Assembly: GCF_050948175.1 (NCBI RefSeq)
Contig: NC_135202.1
Coordinates: forward strand, 7,812,001 to 7,876,000
Direction of reading: 5' to 3'
Source of the DNA: Xylocopa sonorina
Taxonomy: Eukaryota; Arthropoda; Insecta; Hymenoptera; Apidae
Length of the DNA: 64,000 nucleotides
Positions within the stretch are counted from its first letter, which is position 1. Each line of letters starts with the position of its first letter. Below, piece by piece: positions 1 to 10,902 of the stretch. The position numbers and the translations under genes were made by a program. Below the pieces are notes generated by a model. The model saw only the letters and a program-made list of their open reading frames with translations, did no database searches and was not told the DNA's origin.

Positions 1-1900
1 TGAACGAAATTCGTACCAAAAAATTTTAGAGTAAATCGTGGCAAAAAATTGATGTCGCTTCTTTCGATGCCTTTCATCTTTCGAACCTGTCATCGAACAT
101 CGAATTCTCCTAGCTGGTTCGGATTTCACCGGTTCGAAAACAATCTCCTTTTCAACTTTTATTTCTCTTTACCTAAAACAGCTGCGAAACGTTATTTCGA
201 TCGCATCGAAGAAATTGCATCCCCTTAAAAAATAGTTTAACTCTTGTTACGCGAGTTACGCGGCAAATATTTTTAGGGTGTCGCAAAAAAAAAAAAAAGA
301 AAAAAACGAGTTCTCACGCGGGTGCGTTACCAAACTGCGGAGTGCTATTCTTTTGGTTAAAGGATGTAAACACGAGGAAATATTAGCCGGGGAAATTTCT
401 GTATCGTTGTTTGCCGTGGAACGCACAAACAAGACGACGCTTTGCGTTTTGTAGAACTGGAAGCCGTGGTCTCTTTAGTTCCGAAACAAAGAGCAGTTTG
501 TCAGTTTGGTAGGAACGTGCAAACGTAATACTTATGCGGCACTCTTGTACCGGCTGCGCTTTTCCAGAGCACACTAGGGTGTATTTCTTTCCATCCTTAA
601 CCTACATTAACATCCCGGACCGCGTCTTTCTATAGAGGATGGGTCGATAAGTGCCGAGCCCACCACATGTGTGTGTTCAAACTAAATTCGCTGATACGTA
701 CGCCTACGTGTTATTCTTTCTCTTGTTCGATCGTCAAAAATTAAACTGGTTTACTGTTCGTTAAAATACCATCGATACTGCTTCAATTATGTACAAACTA
801 TCGTATACGATATCGTGTGAGAAAAAGATAATTTTTGTAAGATATTACAGATTTTACGAGGCTACTTAGCGAGATGAAAAAGATAAGGTAAGCAGTTTAA
901 AGCGCAACCTGCAAATTGGTAACGCGATTCGTAGCTCAAGTGCAGCGAAAAATCCTTCGAGCGTGGCATTCAATCACGACACCACGTACGTAGCGATTGT
1001 GTGAAAAGTTTCGGAGTTCAAAGATCGAGGGTTACCCACAGATGACGTGTGCGTGTACGCGCAGCTGCTTAATTGTGTGGACGCGTGTGCACGAGAACCA
1101 GCCAGAGTACGATGCGATCGAGTATCGCACGAGGCGATGACTCAGCTCGCCAACCCCGTAGAGTGGCTACCCACTGCAGCAGATACCCTTCCTGGCACTG
1201 GTCACAGAACTGGTGTTTCCAATGAAACATATTAGTCACTGCGCTACCGTTGCCCCTCTTTACTTGTCCCTATACAAAAATCGAAATTATTATCCTTCCA
1301 CGCGCAACTGTCGAACAAATGTTCGAATTGAGAAAAAAAAAATTGTACAAATTTATATTTTCTTCCCCTATCCATATCTTACAAAATCTTTCACTCAGTT
1401 CTTGGATTGTCGTGTGCATTAAATTCCCAGCGTCGAAGCATCGAACTATATCGAGACAGTAATTTTTCCGAGAGACGCTGAGGGCGAAGAAAAATAACGG
1501 CGAATAAATAATCGAAAAATGTGGGAAGCGCTCGGAATAACCGGTTTAATTTAAAAGCACCGAGGCTTTTTACGTATCCGTTGGAGAAATGAATTCGAGA
1601 CAGCTATCTCTGGCGCGACAAGCGCAGACAGTGTAACGTTGTTCCGCGGAATCCAATTTCCACGCGAATTCGGGTGAATGGAGCAGCAGAGGTTAAGGAC
1701 GATCCGTGGAAACGGTTGGGCGCAGAGGCTGCTGCGAAGTCGGCTAGGCTAATAAGAGGGCGCAAAGACGCCCTCCTGCCGGGCAAAGACTCGATAGGGG
1801 TGGGTGCACCCCTCGTATATTGAGATGGGGTGACGTCGTAGGGGCAGACTCGTAGGAGGGGAAGGGTGCGTGTAATTTCCCGGTGGACGATGGCGTCAGG
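1..1900. other. Upstream flank without a recognised gene
   Basis: This stretch lies before the CELF leader. The first kilobase is relatively AT-rich and the rest is mixed. I see no open frame with a recognisable domain and no RNA gene. It holds an A14 run at 285-298 followed by a second A run, and a short TGTGTGTG motif near 667-674. From about 1680 to 1900 the GC content rises, as expected for the edge of a promoter region. It could contain distal promoter elements or an unrecognised upstream exon; nothing in the sequence decides this. Confidence 0.4.
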
Positions 1901-3611
1901 GCGCGTGGTGTGGATCAACCCGGGGGTCGTTCAACCACCAGTATTGTTTAGTGTCTCGTGCGCTGTGTCGTAGTTCTGTTCTCTCGTGATCGTGAACGTG
2001 CTGTGCTTGTGATCGTTTAGCTTAAGGTATTTCTATATTCGAGTAAAACGGAGTGATCTACTTGGTCGAGTATACTCCGAGACCTTTCCAAGGAGCAACG
2101 TACCTGGAAAACTTGCACAGTTCTCGTATTGGATAATTTCTATTCCTTCGAAAGAATCGTCAACCGCTTCAGCGCGTTTCAGCGTTTAACACAAGTTCAG
2201 GAAGTGTAACCTGGAACCTAGCGAAGAAATAAGTGTTAAGTATCCTCGGTTGGAGGTGCATTGCGCGCGAAATCGGTGCGATACACTTTGTAAATAGCGT
2301 TACCTCGGCTGCAAAGTGGTATTTGTCTGGTGAAAGTGCAGTATTGTGGTCGGCGTTTAAGTGTTGCCGTCGCCTGTCTTTGGTGGCGCCTCTGTACAGT
2401 TACATTCGTAAGTGTATGTTTGTCTGCTCGACGTATGTGTGTGTGTGAAAAACATTTCTACGTCTGAAATCATCTGTCGCGAAACGTGTACCGCGTCGCG
2501 GGGCGGAATCTGTGCGACTTTTCGATCGTGCCCGATTTTCTCCGTTCAGATTGCCAGCCGGACTGTTCGAGCAACTGGTGTTCGCGCACGCGACCGCAGA
2601 CATTACTCAGCTCGCGTATCGATCGAGCCTGTGCAGATCGATAAGCATCGTATCGGCCGGGCACTTGTAAATGTATAATTGATAATAATCGAGGCGAGTG
2701 GCTGGCGGCCGCGCGGACATCGCGCGTATAACGATCACTCGTAACGGACATTAAATCCACGTGGATCAGCCTGCGCGCCGTTCTGATTACGCGCGGCGGC
2801 TCGCACTTAATTTACCCGGGCTGAGGATATTTTTTCAAAGGCCTCTCTCTCCCTCTCCCTCCCTCTCTCTTAATGTGTTTCGAAAGCCATTCATCGTTGC
2901 GTGCGAGCGGCATCGTCCACTCCCTCTTCTACTGGCTTCCTTTATTTCACCCCCTTTCTCGTTAAGTATTCGCTTTCCCGTGCACGAGCCGCATTAGCCG
3001 CTTCCCACCACCCACCCCTCCCCCTCTACGGTCTTCCTATCTTGCTCCTTCTTTCCCTCCGGTCCCGCTAACCCTTCCCACGTCACTCTGTTTTCCGTTC
3101 CAACGAAGATTACGCTATCGTGTATTTTTTATCGAGCTCCTGATTAAAACCGGACCTCCTGCACCTCCGCCTCCGCCACCATCGCAGGCAGCACCGCGCA
3201 CCCCTCGTCACCCCCTCGCCTCGTCCTGCAACCCTCTTCTGCCGTCCGCTATTCGTCGGAACTCCGCTTTCGGCAAATAACACCTCCGTTTTACGCTCTC
3301 GCCACCGCAACCCCTCGCAACAACCCCTCCCTCCTACGACCGGTTGCTTACCCTCGGTGACGACAGTTAACGAGCACCTTCGTGCACGCTCTGCCCGTGT
3401 CCACCCATCCGTCCCCCGCCCCTCACGTGTCAACTGCCCACTGAGTTTGCTCGCGGTCGTGGTTTATGCGCGGCGCGATAAGTAATCGCGAAGCCCCGTT
3501 GCCCGAAAACACGTGCCCTCGACGATCGATCCTGACCGACGTGGCGCGCGAGACGGGTCCAAGGTCGTCGACACCTCGGACACGAGACGCAGAGAGGACG
3601 CGCGACTGGAA
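1901..3611 (+). promoter_or_regulatory. bru3: Putative promoter and long 5' leader of the CELF/bru3 gene
   Basis: This is GC- and CpG-rich sequence directly upstream of the CELF start codon, with the look of an insect developmental-gene leader: repeated GTGATCG/CGTGAACG words near 1980-2015, then pyrimidine-rich tracts at about 2840-2870 and 3000-3070. No initiator or TATA box is clear enough to fix the start site. A possible splice donor (AAGGTATTT near 2024-2032) could split the leader, but no matching acceptor stands out. Notable sites are a TATGTGTGTGTGTG tract at 2434-2447 (a CELF-type GU element if transcribed), a 12-bp CACGTG-centred palindrome at 2755-2766, and a C-rich quadruplex-type motif at 3004-3024. 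Several upstream ATGs exist, so translation of such a leader would be inefficient unless it is spliced. The leader assignment is inferred from position. Confidence 0.45.
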
Positions 3612-3789
3612 ATGCTGATACCCGTCTCGTCCTCGCCGTCGTCCAGCAATGGGGACGGCGCCATCAAGCTCTTCGTCGGACAGATACCGCGGCACCTCGA
3701 GGAGGACGCGTTACGACCGATGTTCGAGGAGTTCGGCAAGATTTACGAGTTCACGGTGCTAAAGGACAAGTACACCGGCATGCACAAGG
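3612..3789 (+). CDS. bru3: First coding exon of a CELF/Bruno-type RNA-binding protein (CELF3-6 group), partial
   Basis: The exon encodes 59 full codons plus the first base of a glycine codon. Residues 1-16 are a Ser-rich N-terminus beginning M-L-I-P-V. Residues 17-60 are the start of RRM1: beta-1 carries the RNP2 motif I-K-L-F-V-G (18-23), followed by Q-I-P-R, helix 1 (E-E-D-A-L-R-P-M-F-E-E-F), and the segment from G-K-I-Y-E-F to T-G-M-H-K-G. This matches CELF3-6/bru3 proteins better than Bruno1/2, which have K-M-F-V-G-Q. The start is the first in-frame ATG (3612) after an in-frame TAA at 3483-3485. The exon ends in phase 1 after M-H-K-G, the known CELF junction just before the RNP1 motif (C-A-F-L-T-Y). 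Family proteins regulate alternative splicing, mRNA decay and translation through GU-rich sites, using RRM1-2, a linker and RRM3. Only this fragment is in the window. Confidence 0.93.
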
Positions 3790-3795
3790 GTAAGA
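3790..3795 (+). other. bru3: 5' splice donor of the first coding exon
   Basis: The sequence AAGG|GTAAGA fits the metazoan donor consensus and falls exactly where CELF genes carry a phase-1 intron, after the M-H-K-G of RRM1. Reading on past it gives an unrelated tail (K-K-Y-V-S-R...) and a stop at 3825-3827, which supports splicing here. Confidence 0.9.
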
Positions 3796-5296
3796 AATAT
3801 GTATCTCGAATCGACGGACGTCGTTAGCCTTAACTGGCGAACTTTACTGACCAGCTCGAAAGTATTTGGTCACTCGTGGTGCAGGTTCCGTACGCGCGAT
3901 TGGAGTTCCTCGACTTCACAGAAATACAGAAAGAATCCATATAATTTTGAGGATTTCTACGCGCGCGTATATAAAAGAATGATTATTTATCTGGTATTGT
4001 GTATTATTTTTTATTAATTTATTCGGGAGAAGAAGGTTGATAAATAATTCTGTTCTCGATCCGCGCTATACATTTCCACAGCCCGGTGTTTGGTACCCGT
4101 GCAATGGTACAATGGAATTAAGCGAGCGTGTAACAATGGCGCGATAAACCGTGCAAAAGTCATAAATACGAACGCATAATAACCGAGATACCCCTGACGT
4201 CGGCTCACGATCCATTTCATACGTTTAACTAAGATAAGCGACTGAACGTTGCGGCACCTTTCGTTTCGATATCGCGAACCAGCGGCCGTCGATGATGGAA
4301 CGACGATGGCGGGTAGCATCGCTCCTCCGCGTTGTAGGACCGGGACACGACGCATTATACGTGGTATCGTCGCCGTGGTGGCTTTCGAAACGCGACTGAG
4401 AGATTAATCAGGATTTATTCTTTTGTCCCTCGCGAGGCGATGTATGGCGGGAACGTCGAGCGCGCGGGCGACGAAAGAGCGCGCGGCGGCGGCGGCGGCG
4501 GCGGCGGCGAGCTGAAAAAGGGGTAGGAAAAGGAGAAAAGAGAATCGTGGCAAGGGGGCATAGAAGAGCGGGCTAAGCCGGTGAAACAATAAATTTCGCG
4601 GGCATTCACGTCGATCGCCGAGAGGATGAGCCGACGTCGACGATCGACGGCCTTTGTTGGCCGGCCGTAAGCCTCCCTATCCACCCTTGGTAACCTCCCC
4701 TTCTCAGCCATGGGGCTGGGAGCGGGGGCAATCTCTTCCTCGCTCGAACATCGCGGTGCACCAGACGCCAGGCGAACCTGATACAATGGAACAACGTTCA
4801 CGGCCGTTTCGTGCCGTTTCCGCAGCGGAAACTTGCCCGGAAACGGGGACTTTAACACTGACGTCACCGGTCACCGGCGGCAGCCTCTTTTCATAGGCGG
4901 CCGAGGCACGGCTGGTAGGACGCTTGGGGGCCCAGGCATCTAATGCCTCCACTCGATCCCTGGGCTACTCGAATTACGATGGGGTCGGTTATGCGATACC
5001 TTTCGTATAAACGAAACAGGAACGCGGAAGGGACGAGCGGTTCTCGAAGGGGGTTGAGAGCCGGAGAGGTCTCTCTCCCCGGTGACGCGTAGCTTCGCGC
5101 GCGCGGAGCTCGGGATATTATAAAGGCATTTGGAAAAATGAGACAATGTTCGGGTAGCCGGGCGCGGATTGTCTTCATGAATTGTGCATCAGCCGGAAAG
5201 TATCCGGCTTTTGAACGATTTTATTCGGAATTTTAGCTCCGATGATATCGCTTCGTTATTATAAAACTCGACCCTCTTCTTTTTGGGTGTGTGTTA
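3796..5296. other. Early intron, no gene seen
   Basis: AT-rich sequence at 3960-4020, with a TATATAAAAG word at 3968-3977, is followed by GC-rich sequence to about 5100. It carries a GGC trinucleotide repeat at 4483-4509 and a full CRE palindrome TGACGTCA at 4859-4866 followed by CCGGTCACCGG. Open frames here are short and follow the repeat composition. Confidence 0.5.
4483..4509. repeat. (GGC)n microsatellite
   Basis: About nine uninterrupted GGC/GCG units in GC-rich intron sequence. On the minus strand it would read as an alanine run, but no gene supports this. Confidence 0.9.
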
Positions 5297-5318
5297 GTGT
5301 GTGTGTGTGTGTGTGTGT
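5297..5318 (+). repeat. (GT)11 microsatellite followed by a T10 run
   Basis: Eleven GT units, preceded by GGGTGTGTGTTA and followed by AG and ten Ts (5321-5330). On the sense strand of the CELF transcript this would be a U-G repeat, the preferred ligand class of CELF proteins. Confidence 0.92.
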
Positions 5319-5330
5319 AGTTTTTTTTTT

Positions 5331-8300
5331 GCGCTTTCCGCCGGTGGGCACGCGGCGCCGTTTGACTTTTGATCGATAACAGTAATGCCGGGGTACGATC
5401 GTGAAATATTCAGGCAATGGATCAACGTTGATTTTATCGTGTAAGGACGGTTGATTTTGATAAATAATTCTTGGAAGTCCCGTATCGCCGACGGTATCCT
5501 TCAGCGGCTTCCGTTTATTTAATTTGTAGGAAAAATGGCCGTAATCCGCTCGCCTGACCGTAGTCAGGAATGCTGGTATTTTACAATAAATATCCGGCCG
5601 ATAAGCCGCACAGAAGTCCGGCGCGGCGTTGGGCGGCGCGCATTTTTATTTTCGTAGGCATGCGAAATTTATGGTTGACGAATGGCGGTTCGAGTTTTTG
5701 CCGGGAAATAGCTCGTTAATCTTTCGAATTATTCTCGCTTCCAACTTTGCCACGGTTCGCGCCTGCTACGCGAATCGACAATATTTCCCTGCCTCGATGA
5801 CTGCGGCGAAGGCGTGCGCGTACGTGCGTACGCTCGCGATAAGATTAAACGGACCCGTTTAACGAGAGATACAGGGTGTGTCACTGTACGCGATCGGATA
5901 AAGTTCAGCGATAGAAGCTTTAAGGAACATTTGCGAAAATTTCTTTCTAAAATGTTCCAGGCGACCCTCAATTTTCTCGTACGATAAAACTCTGTAATTT
6001 GGAAAACGACTGTACAGGGAAATTTTCTTCGACACGATTTAATCCCACGTTTCGCAGCTCACGCTGTATGCTTCTACTACAATGCGGACATCTAAATAGC
6101 CGGTTAAGCGTTAAATATTCTCGTAGATAGTTTAACCTTCACTTGTTCTCCGACAACGCGTCGTTTTTTGTCTGGATTATCCTCGCGAAACTATCTATCT
6201 GGGTTATCGTAATTACCAGCATTTAAATCGGATTACGTGCTTCGCAATTAACGCTCACGCAAACATAAAGATATTTGCGCGTCGCCTACGCTCCTGGAAA
6301 TATTTCCGTTCGCGCCTCTCGGTAGAATCTCGATGGAAGATGGTCTCGCAAGCCGTTGAAACGACGGCCAGGCTATTATGAAACGATTTCCAGCGTATCG
6401 TACCTGTTAACGATGCCCGTAATTCGAAGCGTTCCGATAAACAAGTCCTGGCGGTTTCGACGGCCCGTTCCGCTGGAACAATCGGTGGTCACTTCGCCAA
6501 CAAACGAACGAAATCTGCTCGTTCGCGTTGACATTCGCCAAGTCAAATACAGGGCGCGAGGGCGGCCGCGCGCGTCGAGTTCGTTTCACGTGGGAGGGTT
6601 GAAACGATGGTATCGCGGCGGCCGTTGAGACGGGGCAAAAAGGCGATTGGCCCTAACTACTTACACAGAAGTTGTTGTCACTTGATAACGTCGCCGGTCC
6701 GACGATGTCGACGGGTTCATTAAAATGCACATCTGAAAGCCGCGAGGCTTCATTCAGCGGCCCGTGTTTCCCTTTATTTTCCATCCACCGCGGTTTTTTT
6801 CAATACGCAGCCCGTAACACCACCGTTGAAGTTTTTTTTCGTTCAAAACATATTCGCGGGGTGAGAGGCGGGAGATGACTGAAGGCTTGGTCACAGGATA
6901 CATAGCCGAGGATAGGAGGGGAGGGCGGTGGTGGCAAGGGCTCGAGTTAGGGAAAGGTAGTGCTCAACAGCGACGAGGCTGCAACCGACACGGCAGTCTT
7001 GTAGTTTCGAAACAGCTCTCCAATTTTAATGAGACCCGTCTATTTCTCCGCGATTCTGTCTCCGTGTTACGGCCTGTCTTCGTGTAATTATATTTTGATT
7101 CCTCGAGCTGCGCAGCTTCCACCCTCGCCGCCCACCCCCTCGCGCGTTCTTCCATCTCCCGCTGCCCATCCCTTGTCACGATTTTCGAACGGAAACTTTT
7201 CCCCTCTTCCACACCGGCCCTTGTCCCCGTTGCAACCGTCGTCCCTCCTTGTCCACGGTATTATCCTCGTGCCGTTCTCTCGCTTCTTCCTCGTCTCCCA
7301 GTTTCATCCCCTCGCGCGACACCGACGGAAGGTTGTTGTGAATGCTAATATATCCACCTCTTCAACTCTCTCGGCCAGCATCGACTGGCTGGATCATGCC
7401 AGCGCCTATCTACACCCCTCTGTCCTCCAGCCTCGGTCACCAACCCCCTCCGCTTCCTCGACAATCGCCACGGTCCTCTCCTTCCGGTCCCCGGCACTCG
7501 ACCAATTTGTTTTGCCCTACAGATTGAGTTACAATTCAACGTAAATAGAAAACTACCACCTCTGCTCTGTTCGTCGGGACGCTCCTTTGCATTCCCTTTA
7601 TTTCACCCGTCCGCTCCATTGGCTGCCACTTCGGCATCCTTACTTTAATTACCGGGTAGTTACGATACTTTAGTAACTTTCCGTCCTCGGTATTCGAGGA
7701 CACTTCCTCTCGACCCTCATTCCTTTCCCGTTCTCTTATCTCCCTTCTCGTGTCTCGTACCACCGCGACAACGTTGCAACATATTAACGAGGGTGTATAA
7801 AACCAGAACTTTTTCCGAATCGCTAGAAGAAGGTAATTGACGGTCTTAACGACGACGACGACGAGGGGTGGTAGGCACGCGCGTACGTAGACGCGCGAGG
7901 GCGCGACAGAATTTGCGCGAACCTGGTAACGCGCGGGTCTGGACGGTGTTCGAAACACGATACAATTGAACGGTACGGTTCACAATGAAACGGTATCGAG
8001 ATGCAGCGAACGGTAGAATCGCGCGGCGGCCGTCGGCATAATTTAAGCGGCGGGCGTATATCATTTTGTCGTTCAATTAAATGTATTAAAATATAAATCT
8101 TGATATCGGCCGGTGGCCGCGGAATAGGACCAAATGAAATCATTTCCTTTCAATTGCCGAGCGTTTGTGCACCGGAGTGGATTTAAAGAGGACGCGTCCA
8201 TCGATTCGCGGCGCGCACGTATATCGATGCCCAGCGATAACTACGAGTTTAACTCTCGCGAGCGGTTTGCTCGTTTCAGCGTATTTAACAGCAGTGTAGC

Positions 8301-8393
8301 AAAAGGCTCAGCTGTTGGGGTGGTTGGCACATGGGGACCATGGCACACGCCATTACAATGGGAACCAAGCCCCGCTACCAACCTTTCCCGCAA
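5331..8393. other. Intron segment, no gene seen
   Basis: Mixed-composition sequence. A 9-bp inverted repeat (GGAACATTT/AAATGTTCC) lies at 5924-5958, just after ACAGGGTGTGTCAC at about 5871, a word similar to insect transposon ends. Pyrimidine-rich stretches at about 7100-7320 create long but unconvincing frames. No tRNA-like folds or recognisable domains were found. Confidence 0.45.
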
Positions 8394-8455
8394 TCTCTCC
8401 CTCTCTCTCTCTCTCTTTCTCTCTTCCTTCCTTTTTCTCTCACCCTCTCTCGACA
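8394..8455. repeat. CT-rich microsatellite tract
   Basis: Eight perfect CT units from 8401 to 8416 sit within a longer, almost pure pyrimidine run. The tract creates long Ser/Leu-rich frames on the plus strand and Arg/Glu-rich frames on the minus strand, which are composition artefacts. Confidence 0.88.
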
Positions 8456-10281
8456 CGAGGTTCACGAGGGCTGTCTGTCCGTTCATTTCGTTCGTCCGTC
8501 CGTTCGTTCGCTCGCTCGTCTCTTCGTCTGCATGCACGGGCGTATGTTATCCCACTTTTTTTCGCCACAGGCCTCTCTACATTGGCCCTTCTCTGTCCCT
8601 CGTGCCTCCGCGGATCGATCCGCGGTGGAACGCGTCGCCCTCTGGCCCATTGAAGATCGCTGGGATTCAGAACAATTTTGGTGTTCGATTCGACAATAGA
8701 GGAATTGTTGTTTTTAATCCGAGCGTTAAATCCCCCGCGCAACGGCTGTGGGGGTTGCGCGCCTCGTACCACCGGAAATCACGCGGCTCCGCGTACTCCG
8801 CGTCTTCCGCGACGATTCAATCATCGTCGGATCCTCCCACTAAACATCGAACCCTAAACGTCCACCTCGAACGAAAGTAATTCTTCAGCGAAGAGCGTCT
8901 TCTTCGAAAGGGATCCATTAAAATAACGAGCGCGCGTATTGTCCCAGCATAAACAGGGCGAAGAACGCGGCAGGGCGAGGGCGAGAAAGAAGCTAGCAGG
9001 AATACCTTGGCAGATTGTACGTAACGAGTGTGCGAGCGTAAACACCCTCCTAAGAAGGATTTGTACGATAGAAGGGAGCAAGGCACTGGGGAAATAAGGT
9101 AATACCAATGGCTTTGTCTCGATCGGGGGCAAGGAGAGCCGTTGCTAAGGGTGGCAAAGGACACCCCAGGTCGCGCGACCACCTTATTCCCTTTCAACGG
9201 TGCACTTTCTCCTTCTTACCTCTCTGTTCCCCCTCTTTTATTATATCGAGAAGGGTGGGCGGCCATATGGCTATTGCTCTCCGGGTATCAAAACTGAAAT
9301 TACGCTCGCGAGGGACGACGGCAGCCGCGAGGAAGGAACTTTCCGCGGCGACGCCGGGGTGGACTCTGCCGGAAAAATTCCGGGCCGTCGAGCACGAAGA
9401 ATGGGAATTCCCATCGTGGCGGACTGCGGGGGGCAGGTCCTCCTCCTCCTAGATGGGAGCCGTAACCTGCCGATGCATTTCCTACCGTTGTTCCAGCGGA
9501 CGCGAAATCCTCCGCAAGGCCGCACCGCGCCGCGCTCGAGGTTCATTCGCGGCGGAACAACAGCCGTGAAATTCTTTGCCCCGAAAGCTTTTACAGAGAG
9601 TACGCGTTTCCGGTGGAATAGAAAACCAGGCGTACCCAGGCCAGCCTCCATCCGCCGCAGTTATTCTATCGGAGAACAACTAACTAATTGCTACCACCCC
9701 TCCGTAGAACAGCATCCTAGTTCCGCGGTGGCGATAGAGAGCCTCGACTGGCGAGCGGAGGATTTAGGGGCGGATAATCGGATCTTGCTCCTCGGTGCGA
9801 GGATAACGCGGTTATTTTAGAACGTTGACATCTACATCTAGAAATGGCGAAAGGTGATGCGGAGAGAAAGTTACTCTGAGGTATGAAAAAGGTTCAAGGG
9901 AGAGTAGAATCTTATGGGACGTATCGTGTGAATTTTGTTACGAGAGCCTGCATTATTAAATTTTTTAATTTATTAACATCCTTTTAGGGAAGATTGCGCA
10001 TGTGTCTGCTGCGTAACTAGAAGACGTACCTTGTCCTTCTACGAGCTGCAATGAATATATTACCGCTAAAGTGGAACTGTCAGGATTCTTTAGCTTCGTG
10101 GAATTGTAACATTTAATTCGAAACCGTGTTTCGCGACTAATGATAAAACTGTTGGTTAAATGATGTGCGTCTAACGATCTAGTAGTTTTCCAGCTCTGTC
10201 TGTTGGGGAGATATCGTACGTGAAACGTGATTCTAGGGAAAATTCGTCGCAAACTTTGATCTCTCAAAGTGGTGTTTGCGT
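8456..10281. other. Intron segment, no gene seen
   Basis: GC-rich to about 9800, with repeated CGTTCGTTCGCTCG words near 8480-8520 and an 18-bp perfect palindrome at 8608-8625. It becomes AT-rich from about 9830. No recognisable coding sequence. Confidence 0.45.
8608..8625. repeat. 18-bp perfect palindrome
   Basis: CCGCGGATCGATCCGCGG reads the same on both strands. It contains two CCGCGG half-sites around ATCGAT. It may be a dimeric protein-binding site or chance; the immediate flanks are not symmetric. Confidence 0.9.
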
Positions 10282-10289
10282 CTTGGCAT

Positions 10290-10346
10290 ACAATTAAAGT
10301 CGTTTAATTGTTCCGCGGCGTGGATGCACACAACGGCACCGCGGAA
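10290..10346. repeat. Two adjoining inverted repeats
   Basis: The first pair is ACAATTAAA (10290-10298) and TTTAATTGT (10303-10311), with a 4-nt loop. The second pair is TTCCGCGG (10311-10318) and CCGCGGAA (10339-10346), with a 20-nt loop, and it shares base 10311 with the first. Both are perfect. Confidence 0.8.
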
Positions 10347-10581
10347 TTGAATGAGAACAGCGAGCGTTAAAGATTGTTGGGGTTATTAGAATGCAGAGTT
10401 ATGTACGGTAACGAGGGAAATTTCGTGTAAAATTTAAGATCTTCATCGTTTTAGGTTTACATGCGAAGGCGATGCATAGTTGAAGGCACGAGGATAATTC
10501 AGACGGCGGAAGTATGTCGGTGTTCCGAACCTCATGGCGAAGGCTCTCCTCTTCTGCTTCCTCGTTCGTCTTCTCTTGCTC

Positions 10582-10902
10582 TATACTGGGTGTACCGCGT
10601 CGCGTATCCACGATTCTCGACCCGTTTCGAATAATCATACACGAAATCAATTCCCTTCATATCTTCTACAAAATTGCAATTTATATATCTAAAATAAACT
10701 GTACAAAATAGTATCAAATATTACCAAAACATTCGTCTTCCTCAAGTGATCTTCATTCTTCTTAAACAAACCTATATCACTTCATTTTCCAAACATTCAA
10801 AGCTGTCTTTTATAATAAAAAGCTATACCTGTCGACACTTGGAACAAATCATCTCAAACGACTCGAACGCCGTACTCTCACTTACCGAGTACACCCTGTA
10901 TA
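10582..10902. mobile_element. Possible non-autonomous TIR element (MITE-like)
   Basis: TATACTGGGTGTAC at 10582-10595 faces GTACACCCTGTATA at 10889-10902, which is inverted with 13 of 14 matches. If the outer TA on each side is a target duplication, the element proper is about 317 bp, as expected for a Tc1/mariner-related MITE. The interior, especially 10620-10860, is clearly more AT-rich than its surroundings and has no transposase. TACTGGGTGT also occurs at 30290 without a partner. The short TIRs leave room for coincidence. Confidence 0.45.

Noticed and set aside
2024..2032. Possible splice donor in the leader (AAGGTATTT)
   Set aside because: Weak match, no clear acceptor before 3612; kept only as a remark on the leader.
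3968..3977. TATATAAAAG TATA-box-like word just inside the intron
   Set aside because: It sits in AT-rich sequence, has no initiator or leader-like sequence after it, and no transcript to explain.
8134..8880. 248-codon plus-strand open frame
   Set aside because: The centre is a CT microsatellite giving Ser/Leu runs. Overlapping frames are open on both strands, which points to composition.
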